Below are positions 18,283 through 27,703 of a stretch of DNA of 64,000 bases, one piece after another. Made by a program: the position numbers and the translations under genes. This DNA comes from Flavobacteriaceae bacterium (GTDB lineage Bacteria > Bacteroidota > Bacteroidia > Flavobacteriales > Flavobacteriaceae), in contig CP046177.1 of assembly GCA_014075215.1 (NCBI GenBank), positions 496,001 through 560,000 on the forward strand, read 5' to 3'. Below the pieces are notes generated by a model. It had not been told where the DNA came from and searched no databases. It worked only from the letters and a program-made list of their open reading frames with translations. The first letter of the stretch is position 1. The number at the start of each line of letters is the position of its first letter.

Positions 18283-18858
18283 TCAATAACGCCTTCTTCT
18301 GTCCGGGCCTGTTGTCCTTACAGGCTGCCTGACAGACCTTGGTTTTGCTTTCTTTTTTATTTTTTCAGTATATTTAATCCACTTCTTAAATTGCTTTTTG
18401 TCTAATAAAGCTTTTAAATCCACATGCAAAATACTATCCTTTTTTAATGCTTCTTTGCGTATCGGACCCATCACAACCTTTATTTTATCTCTGAAATTTT
18501 TCATAACAGAAATATCTCTTGTCTCCTCAACAATCTTTATGGAAGCATCATAAGTTGTTTTTAAATCATCCAAAGCATATTGGTTAATACGAGTAATATC
18601 TTTAATAGATGTATTATAGTTTTTTAGTACGGTTACTACTTTTTTACCTAAATCGCTTTTTTCTTTTACTCCTATTTTTTTACATGCTTTTTTGATGTCA
18701 TAAGAGAGCAAACCAGCTAATTTTTCAGGCTCAAATTTAGGCCTTTTTATACCTCCGGTGTTTGTATTTGGGTATGCATTGTTTCTATTTTGGCGACCGA
18801 ATTGTGCTGTAACAGACACAGTACATAGAAAGGTAATTAAAAAAATGAGTATTTTCAT
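18283..18858 (-). CDS. Exported basic protein of unknown function
   Basis: The 191 residues start with a clear signal peptide (about 1-18, ILIFLITFLCTVSVTAQFG). The mature part is very Lys-rich, mostly helical, and ends in an Arg-rich tail (DRRRRY). A segment PEKLAGLLSYDIKKACKKIG followed by helices, and a late ALLDKKQFKKWIKYTEKIK, resemble the general pattern of Spy/CpxP-like periplasmic helical proteins, but this is a weak guess. The gene stands between gltX (upstream) and the SPFH gene on the same strand. Confidence 0.7.
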   Translation of the reverse strand: MKILIFLITFLCTVSVTAQFGRQNRNNAYPNTNTGGIKRPKFEPEKLAGLLSYDIKKACKKIGVKEKSDLGKKVVTVLKNYNTSIKDITRINQYALDDLKTTYDASIKIVEETRDISVMKNFRDKIKVVMGPIRKEALKKDSILHVDLKALLDKKQFKKWIKYTEKIKKKAKPRSVRQPVRTTGPDRRRRY

Positions 18859-18912
18859 AATTTATACTTTGATTTTTTATCAGACTAAAAAATAGTGTTT
18901 TTTACAAATGTT

Positions 18913-20472
18913 TTAAATTGACTCTTCTTTTAGTTTGGAAACGATATTATGTATTCTTTTGATAGTTTCTTTTTTGCCAATTAATGTCATAATATTAAAT
19001 AAATCAGGGCCTTTCAAATCTCCGGCTAAACTCAACCGCAAAGGTTGCATCACTTCACCGAAACGAACTTCATTATCAGTAATCCACGTTTTAACCTGAC
19101 TTTCAATATTTTCAGAACTAAAATGATGAACAGATGCGATTGTTTCCGAAACACCATTCATAATTTTTGCAGTTCCTGTTTTCCAGCTTTTCCTGACAGC
19201 TTTTTCATTATATGTGGCAGGGCTTTCGAAAAAAAACGAACTTAATTCCCAAAAATCACTGACAAAAGCAGCACGTTCTTTGATTAGTGAAACCACTTTT
19301 AACGTATATTCTCTGTTAAAAATAATACCTCTTTCTTCAAGATAAGGTTTGTATAGATCAGTGAGATACCCGTTTTCTTTTTTTTGTAGATATTGCCGGT
19401 TGAACCATTTGGGTTTGTCAGGGTTAAATTTGGCTCCGGATTTGTTTACTTTTTTCAGATCAAAAGCTTCTGCTAATTCTTCCAAAGAAAAAATTTCCTG
19501 CTCGGTACCGGGATTCCACCCGAGTAAAGACAGCATGTTTATAAAAGCGTCATGAAAATACCCGCCCTCTCTATATCCTCTTGAAACAGCCCCTGTTTGT
19601 TCATTAGTATATGCCAGGGGAAACACAGAGAAACCTAACTTATCTCCGTCTCTTTTACTTAATTTTCCTTTACCAACAGGTTTTAAAATTAAAGGGAGGT
19701 GTGCAAATTTGGGAGGCTCCCAACGAAAAGAAGTATACAGAAGCACGTGCAAAGCCAAAGAAGGCAACCACTCCTCTCCTCGTATAACATGACTAATCTC
19801 CATCAGATGATCGTCTACAACATTTGCCAGGTGATAGGTAGGCATCCCATCGCTTTTAAACAGTACTTTATCATCCAGTATATTTGTGTCAACCCGTATG
19901 GTTCCGCGAATTTCATCTTTGATAGTCAATGCTTCATCTTGAGGAGATTTAAATCGAATCACATAGTTTTCTCCCGAATCAATTCGTTTCTTTACCTCTT
20001 CCTTGGAAAGCACTAAAGAATTAATTAAACGACCTTTTTCCCTGTTATGCCAATTGTAGATAAATGTTTTTCCCTTTTCTTCGTGTTGTTTTCTATGTGT
20101 ATTCAGTTCCTCTGCAGTATCAAAAGCATAATATGCTTTTCCTTCGGCAATCAAACGATCTGCATACGGTTTATACAAATGTTTTCTTTCCGATTGGCGG
20201 TAAGGACCATAAGGATCATTCTTAGTACCTATACCAGACGTAGTTAAAACAGGGCCTTCATCAAAAGGAATGGAACACCAGTCTAAAGTATCCATGATAT
20301 ATTTTTCGGCATTTGCAACATATCTGGACTGATCGGTATCTTCTATTCTGACGATAAAAACCCCCCGGTGTTTCCTGGCAAACAGATAATTATACAATGC
20401 CGTTCTTACGCCACCAATATGCAAAGGTCCTGTAGGACTGGGAGCAAAACGAACTCTTACTTTAGATTTCAT
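18913..20472 (-). CDS. gltX: Glutamyl-tRNA synthetase
   Basis: GltX charges tRNA-Glu with glutamate. The product has the class I signature RFAPSPTGPLHIGGVRTAL near its N-terminus (the HIGH motif is HIGG) and KLSKRDGDK as the KMSKS loop. A longer frame opens 7 codons upstream, but the family start is MKSKVRVRFAPSPTG, so I place the start at 20472, giving 519 residues. Length is normal for Bacteroidota. The gene precedes, on the same strand, the exported basic protein. Confidence 0.96.
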   Translation of the reverse strand: MKSKVRVRFAPSPTGPLHIGGVRTALYNYLFARKHRGVFIVRIEDTDQSRYVANAEKYIMDTLDWCSIPFDEGPVLTTSGIGTKNDPYGPYRQSERKHLYKPYADRLIAEGKAYYAFDTAEELNTHRKQHEEKGKTFIYNWHNREKGRLINSLVLSKEEVKKRIDSGENYVIRFKSPQDEALTIKDEIRGTIRVDTNILDDKVLFKSDGMPTYHLANVVDDHLMEISHVIRGEEWLPSLALHVLLYTSFRWEPPKFAHLPLILKPVGKGKLSKRDGDKLGFSVFPLAYTNEQTGAVSRGYREGGYFHDAFINMLSLLGWNPGTEQEIFSLEELAEAFDLKKVNKSGAKFNPDKPKWFNRQYLQKKENGYLTDLYKPYLEERGIIFNREYTLKVVSLIKERAAFVSDFWELSSFFFESPATYNEKAVRKSWKTGTAKIMNGVSETIASVHHFSSENIESQVKTWITDNEVRFGEVMQPLRLSLAGDLKGPDLFNIMTLIGKKETIKRIHNIVSKLKEESI

Positions 20473-20558
20473 GGATACTTTTTGGTAATACAAATATACT
20501 CTACCAACGGTATTAAAAAAAGTGAATTAATCGTATAAACAGGATAAACTCATGCTTT

Positions 20559-20721
20559 GAGACCTTTGTCAAAATAGTGATATATTCCGTATTTGAATTG
20601 ATTTGACTTCAAATTTCTTCTTTCTCGAAAATTTTAAATCCTCAAAATCAACAGGTTATTCCGGTTGAAAATGTTCTTCGGGAGTCGAACTTTTTTGCCA
20701 AATCAATTTTGCAAAGGTCTC
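20559..20721. repeat. Inverted-repeat element, family B, full copy (reverse orientation)
   Basis: A 163-bp unit with terminal inverted repeats of the GAGACCTTTGCAAAAT type and internal arms TTGATTTG/CAAATCAA. It is nearly identical to copies at 31504-31665, 34053-34215 and 35814-35970 in opposite orientation. No target duplication is visible, and its right end is immediately followed by the 3' end of a group II intron remnant. Confidence 0.88.
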
Positions 20722-20725
20722 GTTC

Positions 20726-21093
20726 ACATAATCGAGTAGGAAGATAGGGATTATTTCCCTATCTGTCCTCTCACACCACCTAGCATACGATTCCGTATTG
20801 GGCGATTCCTTAAGTTTTAACTCTGACCTTTTGGTAATAATCCAGCATAAATATGTAGCCTGCTTGTCTAAGTCGATCTGTGGTAATGGTAGTGGCAAGT
20901 ATAAAGCTGTTAGCTGTATGCCAATAACTCTTCCTTATGTTTGCCCATTGCCAAGCTTTAGATTTGTTTAATCCCAATTTGGTGAGATGCCTTAGTTTGG
21001 TCTTTATCTGTTTCCATTGTTTCCAAATAACCATTCTAAGCCGTCTTCTATACCACTCGTCTATGCTCTTTAACAGCTTCTCGTTATAGCCTA
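20726..21093 (-). mobile_element. Group II intron, 3' remnant (maturase end, domains V-VI)
   Basis: On the minus strand, about 95 codons match the C-terminal maturase/DNA-binding end of group II intron reverse transcriptases: IDEWYRRRLRMVIWKQWKQ, then WANIRKSYWHTANSF and GYIFMLDYYQKV. After the stop, the RNA part of the intron continues: ATACGGAATCGTATG with a GGTGGTGTGAGAGG strand matches domain V of introns of this type, then a GATAGGGAAATAATCCCTATC-like hairpin (domain VI) and the end TCCTACTCGAT, with the 3' boundary near 20728. The reverse transcriptase core is missing; the 5' side abuts an IS3 fragment. Confidence 0.82.
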
Positions 21094-21345
21094 AGCTTCT
21101 AATTCTGTTTTTATTCTTAGAGACCGATAACTGTGATGACTCATTTCAAATATAGCATGTATTTCGATGGACAGCTTTTGGTTCTCTAACCATAATTTAC
21201 TAGTACCTGAGCTTAACCAATTATAATAACCGCTTTTACTTACACCTAAGATTTGACACATCTTTTCAACAGGAAATTTCATTTTATGCTTTTTTATAAA
21301 TCTAAATTTTTCCTGTCGCTCGTTGAAAAGATGCTGATCGCCTTT
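21091..21345 (-). pseudogene. IS3-family OrfB, N-terminal fragment
   Basis: Reached from OrfA by -1 slippage, the frame encodes the start of OrfB (ERQEKFRFIKKHKMKFPVEK, then CQILGVSKSGYYNWL) and ends at HHSYRSLRIKTELEA, where the group II intron remnant takes over. None of the DDE residues are present. Confidence 0.83.
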
Positions 21346-21608
21346 TTTAGAATATCACACTCTAATTCCATATCTGGTAATTGTTTCTTTAAACGAGCTA
21401 TTTCTTTTTCCTCGTCTGTTTGCTTGGGATTACCCTTTCCCGGAAAACTATTTTTGCCATACTTTTTTTCTTCTCTACGCCAACGAAATAGAACCGAATA
21501 AGGAATATCTAATTCCTGGCAAACCTGTTTTACATTGCCGCGGGCATAACTTAATTCTACAGCTTTTTGTTTAAATGTGGGACTGTAATTACGTTTTTGT
21601 TTTTTCAT
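21294..21608 (-). CDS. IS3-family transposase OrfA
   Basis: The 104 residues have the helix-turn-helix of IS3 OrfA (YSPTFKQKAVELSYARG, VCQELDIPYSVLFRWRREEK) followed by the leucine-zipper region (KEIARLKKQLPDMELECDILKKA) that joins OrfA and OrfB. The frame is intact with an ATG start. Without OrfB catalysis it cannot drive transposition. Confidence 0.88.
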   Translation of the reverse strand: MKKQKRNYSPTFKQKAVELSYARGNVKQVCQELDIPYSVLFRWRREEKKYGKNSFPGKGNPKQTDEEKEIARLKKQLPDMELECDILKKAISIFSTSDRKNLDL

Positions 21609-21744
21609 AATTCAAAGTTAATTACGTTAACTCTAAATCTCGCTCCTTTATGTCCAGGCTAATGTAGTAAGTTCACTACATAAATCATTCCGTTTTTGGA
21701 AATAAGGTAGGGTTTAGGCAAATATTATTATTTTATACATGAGG

Positions 21745-22416
21745 CTATACATGCTCAACCTGCTCCATAAAATTATCTATTTTTTCTTTGGGAATAAACC
21801 CTTTAAGCATCAACCCGATTCCAAAAACAACGAGTATGATGCCCATAATTCTTTTTATTCTATAAATAACCAACGGTGTCATTTTACTTTTGAGTTGCTT
21901 TGCCAGAACAATTTTTCCAAGATCAGTAACAAAATAACTCATAATAATGATCGTAAAATAGTAGAGTATCCGGGTGGGGTTCATATCCAACGTAGGGCCA
22001 ATAACAACAATTAAACCAAGCCAGAACGTCAGTACGCCAATATTTATAAAATTTAGAAAAAATCCTTTACATATAAGTTCAAGGTAATTCGTATTTCCCG
22101 ATAGTACTTTGGAAGCCTTCACCTCTTTTTTTCCTGATCTGTCAAGATATGTAATGACACCGTATATAATTAAAATAAGCCCTCCGATAAAAAATAACCT
22201 GGGGTAGTCTTTAATTTTTTCAAGCAAATGCCTGCTGCCATAATAGGCAATAAGAATAAACGATACATCGCCCAGAATAACTCCCATATTGAAGGCAATT
22301 GCAGCTCTGACCCCTCTTAATATGCTTGTTTGTATAAGCATAAAAAAAACAGGCCCTATCATAAAAGATAAAAAGAAGCCTAAAAGCACCGCATTTTTAA
22401 TATTGTAAAAATCCAT
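21745..22416 (-). CDS. LysE-family exporter
   Basis: The 223-residue membrane protein has six predicted hydrophobic segments and the family's N-terminal pattern (AVLLGFFLSFMIGPVFFMLIQTSI, with the RGVRAAIAFNMGVILGD stretch after it). LysE/RhtB proteins export amino acids or related small molecules; the substrate is not predictable. It follows the reductase gene at 22436-23482 on the same strand by 19 bases, so they may be co-transcribed. Confidence 0.87.
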   Translation of the reverse strand: MDFYNIKNAVLLGFFLSFMIGPVFFMLIQTSILRGVRAAIAFNMGVILGDVSFILIAYYGSRHLLEKIKDYPRLFFIGGLILIIYGVITYLDRSGKKEVKASKVLSGNTNYLELICKGFFLNFINIGVLTFWLGLIVVIGPTLDMNPTRILYYFTIIIMSYFVTDLGKIVLAKQLKSKMTPLVIYRIKRIMGIILVVFGIGLMLKGFIPKEKIDNFMEQVEHV

Positions 22417-22435
22417 ATATCAGGATCGGTAATGG

Positions 22436-23482
22436 TTATATATCATCAAAATCAACCTTGATTTTTGAAGTCGTCGGATGTGCCTGGCAAGTTAAAATAA
22501 AACCTTCCTTTACTTCTCTGTCTGTTAACACCGTATTTTTATCCATAATCGCTTTACCTTCTGTTACTTTCGCTATACAGCTACTACAAATACCTCCCTC
22601 ACACGAATAAGGAGGATCTATCCCTTTGCGAAGCGAAGCTGCCAATATCGTATCCGCTTGATTCATCGTAAAAGAAGTTTCATCATCGTCTAATAAGACG
22701 GTGATTTCGGTTAACCCTTCTTTTATTTGATCGTTGTTTTCTTTTTCCAACGAGGCAGAAAACCATTCGGATAAAATCATATGTTCATCAAAACCACATG
22801 TTTTCAGAGCCTCGGAAACCGTATGAATCATCTCTCCCGGGCCACATAAAAAAGCTCTTTTAAAAGAAGTTTCTTTGTAGATATTTTTTATATAATACAT
22901 AACAATACGATCGTCTATTCTTCCGTGTTTTGAATTAGCGATGTGTTCTCTGCTGTAGACGTAATGTAAATTGAAACGATTCGAAAATTCACCGTGCAAA
23001 TGATCCAAGGAGCCTTTAAAAATAGTATCCGCGGCGGTTTTATTCCCATAAACCAAGGTAAATGTTGCTCCGTTATCGTTCTCTAAAACCTCTTTAATCA
23101 TAGACATAATCGGAGTGATTCCACTTCCCGCTGCAAAGGCGATATAATCTGAATTTGCTTCGGAATTTAAAATAAACCTGCCTTCGGGCCAGGTAACCTC
23201 CACCATATCTCCAGCTTTTAACCGAGTGTTGGCATAAACAGAAAAAGTACCATTTTCTATAGCTTTAACGGCAATTTTTAACACACCGCTTTTAGGAGAC
23301 GAACAAATAGAATATGCCCTTCTTAATTCTTTACCGTCAACGGTACTTTTAATCGTTACATACTGCCCAGCTTCAAAAGAAAAAGTAGCTTTTAAATCTT
23401 CAGGAACTTCAAAAGTAATGGAAACAGCATTCGATGTTTCTTTAACAATCTTTTGTATAGGTATGGAGTAAAAGGGACTCAT
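22436..23482 (-). CDS. Ferredoxin-NADP reductase-type flavoprotein with C-terminal 2Fe-2S domain
   Basis: The 348-residue protein combines an FAD-binding domain (RRAYSICSSP), an NAD(P)-binding domain (AFAAGSGITPIMSM, FLCGPGEMI) and a plant-type ferredoxin domain with CEGGICSSC and a final Cys in TCQAHP. This layout is that of PaaE/PaaK-type reductases that feed electrons to oxygenases. No phenylacetate or other oxygenase genes are present here, so its partner is unknown. Its ATG shares one base with the stop of asd, so the two are translationally coupled. Confidence 0.9.
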   Translation of the reverse strand: MSPFYSIPIQKIVKETSNAVSITFEVPEDLKATFSFEAGQYVTIKSTVDGKELRRAYSICSSPKSGVLKIAVKAIENGTFSVYANTRLKAGDMVEVTWPEGRFILNSEANSDYIAFAAGSGITPIMSMIKEVLENDNGATFTLVYGNKTAADTIFKGSLDHLHGEFSNRFNLHYVYSREHIANSKHGRIDDRIVMYYIKNIYKETSFKRAFLCGPGEMIHTVSEALKTCGFDEHMILSEWFSASLEKENNDQIKEGLTEITVLLDDDETSFTMNQADTILAASLRKGIDPPYSCEGGICSSCIAKVTEGKAIMDKNTVLTDREVKEGFILTCQAHPTTSKIKVDFDDI

Positions 23483-24480
23483 TAAGCATTCGATATTAGA
23501 TGATTTTTAACCAGATATTCTGCAATTTGTATTGCATTTGTGGCAGCTCCTTTTCTCAAATTATCAGAAACAATCCATAAATTCAGAGCATTTTTTTGAG
23601 ACAAATCTCTTCTGATTCTCCCTACAAATACATCGTCTTTTCCTTCGGCATAGAAAGGCATTGGATAGCTGTTGTTTTCAATATTGTCTTGTACGGTAAC
23701 TCCTTCGGACGCAGCCAATAACTCCTTTAATTCTACAAGGTCAAAATCATTCTCAAATTCAATATTCACACTCTCGGAATGGCCTCCTACTACCGGAATC
23801 CGGACAGCAGTTGCAGTAATGGCAATAGTATCATCTCCTAAAATTTTACGTGTTTCATTAACCAATTTCAACTCTTCTTTCGTATATCCGTCAGCTTCAA
23901 AAACATCGCAATGCGGAATGGCGTTTTTATGAATTTGGTAGTGATACACTTTTTCGGCTGTTGCTCCTGCAAATTCGGAAGCCAACTGGCGAACCGCTTT
24001 TACACCGGTGCCCGTAACCGATTGGTAAGTAGAAATAACTAACCGTTTGATTTTATATTTCCTGTGTAAAGGAGCCAAAGCCACAACCATCTGTATGGTA
24101 GAACAATTAGGGTTTGCAATAATGGTATCTCCTGCAGTTAAAATTTCGGCATTGATTTCTGGAACAATCAATCGGTTTTCGGGATTCATTCTCCAAGCAG
24201 AAGAATTATCAATAACGGTAGTCCCTACTGCTGCAAATTTCGGAGCCCATTTTAATGAAGTACTCCTTCCAGCGGAGAATAATGCGATATCCGGTTTTGC
24301 AGCTATGGCATCGTCCATGCTTACAACCGAATAGTTTTTACCATTGTAAACCATTTGTTTTCCAACTGATTTCTTCGATGCAACAGGAATCAATTCAGTG
24401 ATTTTAAAATTACGCTCTGCCAGAACCTGTAGCATTACATTTCCTACCATTCCGGTAGCGCCAACAACTGCAATTTTCAT
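23482..24480 (-). CDS. asd: Aspartate-semialdehyde dehydrogenase
   Basis: Asd reduces aspartyl phosphate to the semialdehyde, the branch point to lysine, diaminopimelate, threonine and methionine. The 332-residue product has the NADP-binding GATGMVGNVM at 8-17, the active-site Cys126 in NPNCSTIQ, and conserved RIPVVGGHSESVN near the C-terminal third. Length is normal, and the ATG start is the first in frame. It is the first gene of a compact unit with the reductase and probably the LysE-type exporter. Confidence 0.96.
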   Translation of the reverse strand: MKIAVVGATGMVGNVMLQVLAERNFKITELIPVASKKSVGKQMVYNGKNYSVVSMDDAIAAKPDIALFSAGRSTSLKWAPKFAAVGTTVIDNSSAWRMNPENRLIVPEINAEILTAGDTIIANPNCSTIQMVVALAPLHRKYKIKRLVISTYQSVTGTGVKAVRQLASEFAGATAEKVYHYQIHKNAIPHCDVFEADGYTKEELKLVNETRKILGDDTIAITATAVRIPVVGGHSESVNIEFENDFDLVELKELLAASEGVTVQDNIENNSYPMPFYAEGKDDVFVGRIRRDLSQKNALNLWIVSDNLRKGAATNAIQIAEYLVKNHLISNA

Positions 24481-24749
24481 TTTTCCGGTTTTAAAACTTT
24501 CATTTAACTTAAGAACTTAGATATGCTAACCTCATTTACAAAATGCAAAGATGCTAAAAAATGTAGCAAAACTTCCATGTTTTTTATTAATTGATGAAAG
24601 GAAATCATTTGACCCAAATAATGCAGTTGAACATCTATGATTCTTTTTGGTATTAGAATTTGAAATGCAATTCCAATCGAAAATAATAGTACTTTAGCCA
24701 AAGATTACATTCGAACATCAAGTAATATGTTTAACTAAATTAGTATAGC

Positions 24750-25781
24750 ATGCAACTGTACAATAAGTTAAGTGCTAAAGAACGCGCGGTTTTAATTGAT
24801 AAGGCGGAAAAAGATCGTCTGACGATATCTTTTTATCGATATCACAAAATAGAAAACCCGCAGCTTTTTAGAAATCATCTTTTTATAGCATGGGATTGCT
24901 TTGAGGTCTTAGGAAGGATTTATGTTTCTTATGAGGGTATCAATGCACAACTTTCTGTTTCTGCGGAAAATTTCCGGTTATTCAAAGAGCACCTGGACAA
25001 CATCTCTTTTTTAAATGGAGTACGTTTAAACATTGCTGTGGAACAAGGCAACAAATCTTTTTTAAAACTAAAGATAAAAGTTCGGGATAAGATTGTTGCC
25101 GACGGGTTAAATGACAATACATTTGATGTAACAGACATAGGGATTCACCTGAATGCCAAAGAATTTAATAGAATGCTGGAAGATCCGAAAACCGTTTGTA
25201 TGGATATGCGGAATCATTACGAAAGTGAAATAGGCCATTTTAAAGGGGCAATAATACCGGATGTAGATACCTTTAGAGATTCGTTAGATATCATTGAAGA
25301 AGATTTGAAAAATCATAAAGAAGATAAAAACCTGTTGATGTACTGTACCGGAGGGATTCGATGTGAAAAAGCATCGGCTTATTATAAACATAAAGGATTT
25401 AAAAACGTATTCCAGCTGGAAGGAGGCATCATAGAATATACCCGACAGATAAAAGCCAAAGGAATCGAAAATAAGTTTATCGGTAAAAATTTTGTATTCG
25501 ATCACCGGAGAGCTGAAAAAATTTCCGATGATGTCATTGCCCATTGCCATCAGTGCGGCAAACCCTGCGACACACATGTAAATTGTGCGAATGAAGCGTG
25601 TCATTTATTGTTTATTCAATGCGATGCATGTTCCGAAAGAACCGAGAATACTTGTTCTGCAGATTGTCAGGAAATCATTCATCTGTCATATGAAGAACAG
25701 AAAAAACGCAGAAAAGGAACACACAACAGCAATAAGATTTTCAAAAAAGGACGTTCTGAAGTATTGAAATTTAAGAAATGA
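24750..25781 (+). CDS. trhO: tRNA uridine(34) hydroxylase, rhodanese-like
   Basis: TrhO (formerly YceA) makes 5-hydroxyuridine at position 34 of certain tRNAs using oxygen. The 343-residue product has the N-terminal acylphosphatase-like domain (GRIYVSYEGINAQLS), a rhodanese domain with the active-site Cys199 in YCTGGIRCEK, and a C-terminal Cys-rich zinc-like part (HCHQCGKPCDTHVNC, then CDACSERTENTCS). The length fits the family. In the upstream gap (24481-24749) only a short family C remnant near 24640 is seen. Confidence 0.95.
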   Translation: MQLYNKLSAKERAVLIDKAEKDRLTISFYRYHKIENPQLFRNHLFIAWDCFEVLGRIYVSYEGINAQLSVSAENFRLFKEHLDNISFLNGVRLNIAVEQGNKSFLKLKIKVRDKIVADGLNDNTFDVTDIGIHLNAKEFNRMLEDPKTVCMDMRNHYESEIGHFKGAIIPDVDTFRDSLDIIEEDLKNHKEDKNLLMYCTGGIRCEKASAYYKHKGFKNVFQLEGGIIEYTRQIKAKGIENKFIGKNFVFDHRRAEKISDDVIAHCHQCGKPCDTHVNCANEACHLLFIQCDACSERTENTCSADCQEIIHLSYEEQKKRRKGTHNSNKIFKKGRSEVLKFKK

Positions 25782-25970
25782 AAACAAATTTTAGTAAAAT
25801 TTTTCATTCCCTTTTACTCTTAGAATCCTTATATTTACAAGTCAATCAAAATAAGATAGGTTAATATGAGTATATTAATCTGAAAATCAATTAATAAGAA
25901 TCGTAACGTTTTTAGTGTGTAAGCATATTCTTTGATCATGCAACAACTAAAAACGAAGAATGGATAAAAT

Positions 25971-27227
25971 ATGGGGTGTGGAAGTTGTGGAACGTCAAAA
26001 AACGGAGTTCCAAAAGGTTGTAAAAGTAATGGAAATTGTGCTACGGGAAGTTGTGAAAAGCTATCAGTGTTTGATTGGTTAGCTAATATGACACTTCCGG
26101 ACAATGAACAGCGATTTCATATTTTTGAAGTACGTTTTAAAAACGGACGCAAACACTTTTATCGCAATCCGAAAAACATACCGTTGATTATTGGAGATGT
26201 GGTTGCTGTAGAAGTAAATTCGGGACATGACATAGGTGTTATTTCTTTGGCAGGAGAGCTGGTAAAAGTTCAAATGAAAAAAAGAAAGATAGCTTTTGAT
26301 AGCAAGGAAATCAAAAAAATATATAGAAAAGCTTCCCAAAGAGATATAGATGTTTGGCAAAAAGCGAGAGATAAGGAACTTGAAACACAAACGAGAGGAA
26401 GGGAAATTATTAGTCGTTTAGGCTTAAAAATGAAGCTTTCCGATGTGGAGTATCAGGGAGACGGAAACAAAGCTACTTTTTATTATACGGCAGATTCCAG
26501 AGTAGATTTCAGACAACTCATTAAAGATATGGCTGTAGTATTTTCTATTCGAATAGAAATGAAACAAGTCGGAGCCAGACAGGAAGCTTCCAGATTGGGA
26601 GGAATAGGATCTTGCGGCAGAGAACTTTGCTGCTCTACTTGGTTGACTGATTTTAGAAAGGTTACTACAACTGCTGCAAGATATCAGCAGTTATCTTTAA
26701 ATCCTTTAAAATTAGCCGGGCAATGCGGAAAGCTCAAATGTTGCTTAAACTATGAACTGGACACATATTTAGATGCTTTGGAAGATTTTCCCGAGCAAGA
26801 AACCATATTAAAAACAGAAAAAGGAGACGCTGTTTTTATTAAAATGGATATCTTTAAAAAACAGCTTTGGTATACCTATAAAGAAGAAGGAACAAAATGG
26901 TTTAAATTAACTCTGTACCAGGTAAAAGAGATCATCGCTCTTAACGAAAACGATGAACCGGGCTTAGCATTGGATGAATATGAATCCGAAACGGAAGAGC
27001 TGCCAAAAGTAGATTTCGGAAATGTAGTGGGGCAAGATAGTTTGACTCGCTTTGATATACCAAAGAAAAAACGAAGAAGAAACAGAAACAGACACAGAAA
27101 GAATGCAGCTGCGACAACTGAAGCAACTGCCGGAAAACCCAACCGGAAACCGGAAAATAAAAACCGGTACACCAAAAACAGAAAAAGAGGTAAAGGTTCT
27201 AATGGAAACAATAATCAAAAAAAATAA
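25971..27227 (+). CDS. ricT: RicT/PSP1-domain iron-sulfur protein
   Basis: RicT belongs to the Y-complex, which carries Fe-S clusters and in Bacillus affects RNA processing and development. The 418-residue protein has a Cys-rich start (MGCGSCGTS, CKSNGNC, CATGSC), the PSP1 core with ASRLGGIGSCGRELCCSTWL and CGKLKCCLNYEL, whose cysteines bind the cluster, and a basic Arg/Lys/Asn-rich disordered tail typical of Flavobacteriia. Its last 26 bases overlap gldH, and PBP1A follows, an order found in many Flavobacteriia. Confidence 0.92.
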   Translation: MGCGSCGTSKNGVPKGCKSNGNCATGSCEKLSVFDWLANMTLPDNEQRFHIFEVRFKNGRKHFYRNPKNIPLIIGDVVAVEVNSGHDIGVISLAGELVKVQMKKRKIAFDSKEIKKIYRKASQRDIDVWQKARDKELETQTRGREIISRLGLKMKLSDVEYQGDGNKATFYYTADSRVDFRQLIKDMAVVFSIRIEMKQVGARQEASRLGGIGSCGRELCCSTWLTDFRKVTTTAARYQQLSLNPLKLAGQCGKLKCCLNYELDTYLDALEDFPEQETILKTEKGDAVFIKMDIFKKQLWYTYKEEGTKWFKLTLYQVKEIIALNENDEPGLALDEYESETEELPKVDFGNVVGQDSLTRFDIPKKKRRRNRNRHRKNAAATTEATAGKPNRKPENKNRYTKNRKRGKGSNGNNNQKK

Positions 27228-27702
27228 AAAACTTTTGATACTGGTTTTTATCGGATGTATTTCTTGTGTTTCTGATAATCAGATTTTTGATGAATACCAG
27301 ACATTGGAAAATGCTATTTGGGAAGCAGATAAACCTGTCGAGTTTTATTTTTCCATAACAGATACGATTTCAAAAAATAACCTGTTTATAAATTTGAGGA
27401 ATAACAATAAATATCCTTACAGTAACTTATACATCATAACACAATTGGATTTCCCCGATGGAAATCGCATTGTAGACACACTACAATATGCCATGACAGA
27501 TACTAAAGGGAACTTTTTGGGAGCCGGATTTACCGAAATTAAAGAAAATAAATTGTTTTATAAAGAGCAAAAAGTGTTTCCCGTTCCCGGAGAATACCAT
27601 ATTTCAATACGTCAGGCAATGAGAAAAAATGGAGAAATAACTCAGATTAAAAAATTAGAAGGAGTTTCCGATATCGGTTTTAGAATTGAAAAAACAAAAT
27701 AA
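27202..27702 (+). CDS. gldH: Gliding motility lipoprotein GldH
   Basis: GldH is one of the lipoproteins required for gliding and for stability of the type IX machinery in Flavobacteriia. The frame is open further upstream inside ricT, but the lipoprotein signal (KKLLILVFIGCISC, lipobox near residue 20) shows the start is the ATG at 27202, giving 166 residues. The mature part has the family segments NNKYPYSNLYIITQLDFPDG and PGEYHISIRQAMR. It overlaps ricT by 26 bases and ends 1 base before the PBP1A ATG, indicating tight translational coupling of all three genes. Confidence 0.92.
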   Translation: METIIKKNKKLLILVFIGCISCVSDNQIFDEYQTLENAIWEADKPVEFYFSITDTISKNNLFINLRNNNKYPYSNLYIITQLDFPDGNRIVDTLQYAMTDTKGNFLGAGFTEIKENKLFYKEQKVFPVPGEYHISIRQAMRKNGEITQIKKLEGVSDIGFRIEKTK

Positions 27703-27703
27703 A

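Larger units (their letters stand above)
21091..21656 (-). mobile_element. IS3-family element, left half
   Basis: Reading on the minus strand, the element starts near TGGACATAAAGGAGCGAG (about 21656), encodes a full OrfA, and continues into OrfB, which breaks off where the group II intron remnant begins. A slippery A-AAA-AAG lies at 21342-21348. The right half, including all the catalytic residues, is absent. Confidence 0.82.

Noticed and set aside
20656..20898. 80-codon minus-strand ORF
   Set aside because: It covers group II intron RNA domains and the end of a family B repeat rather than a gene.
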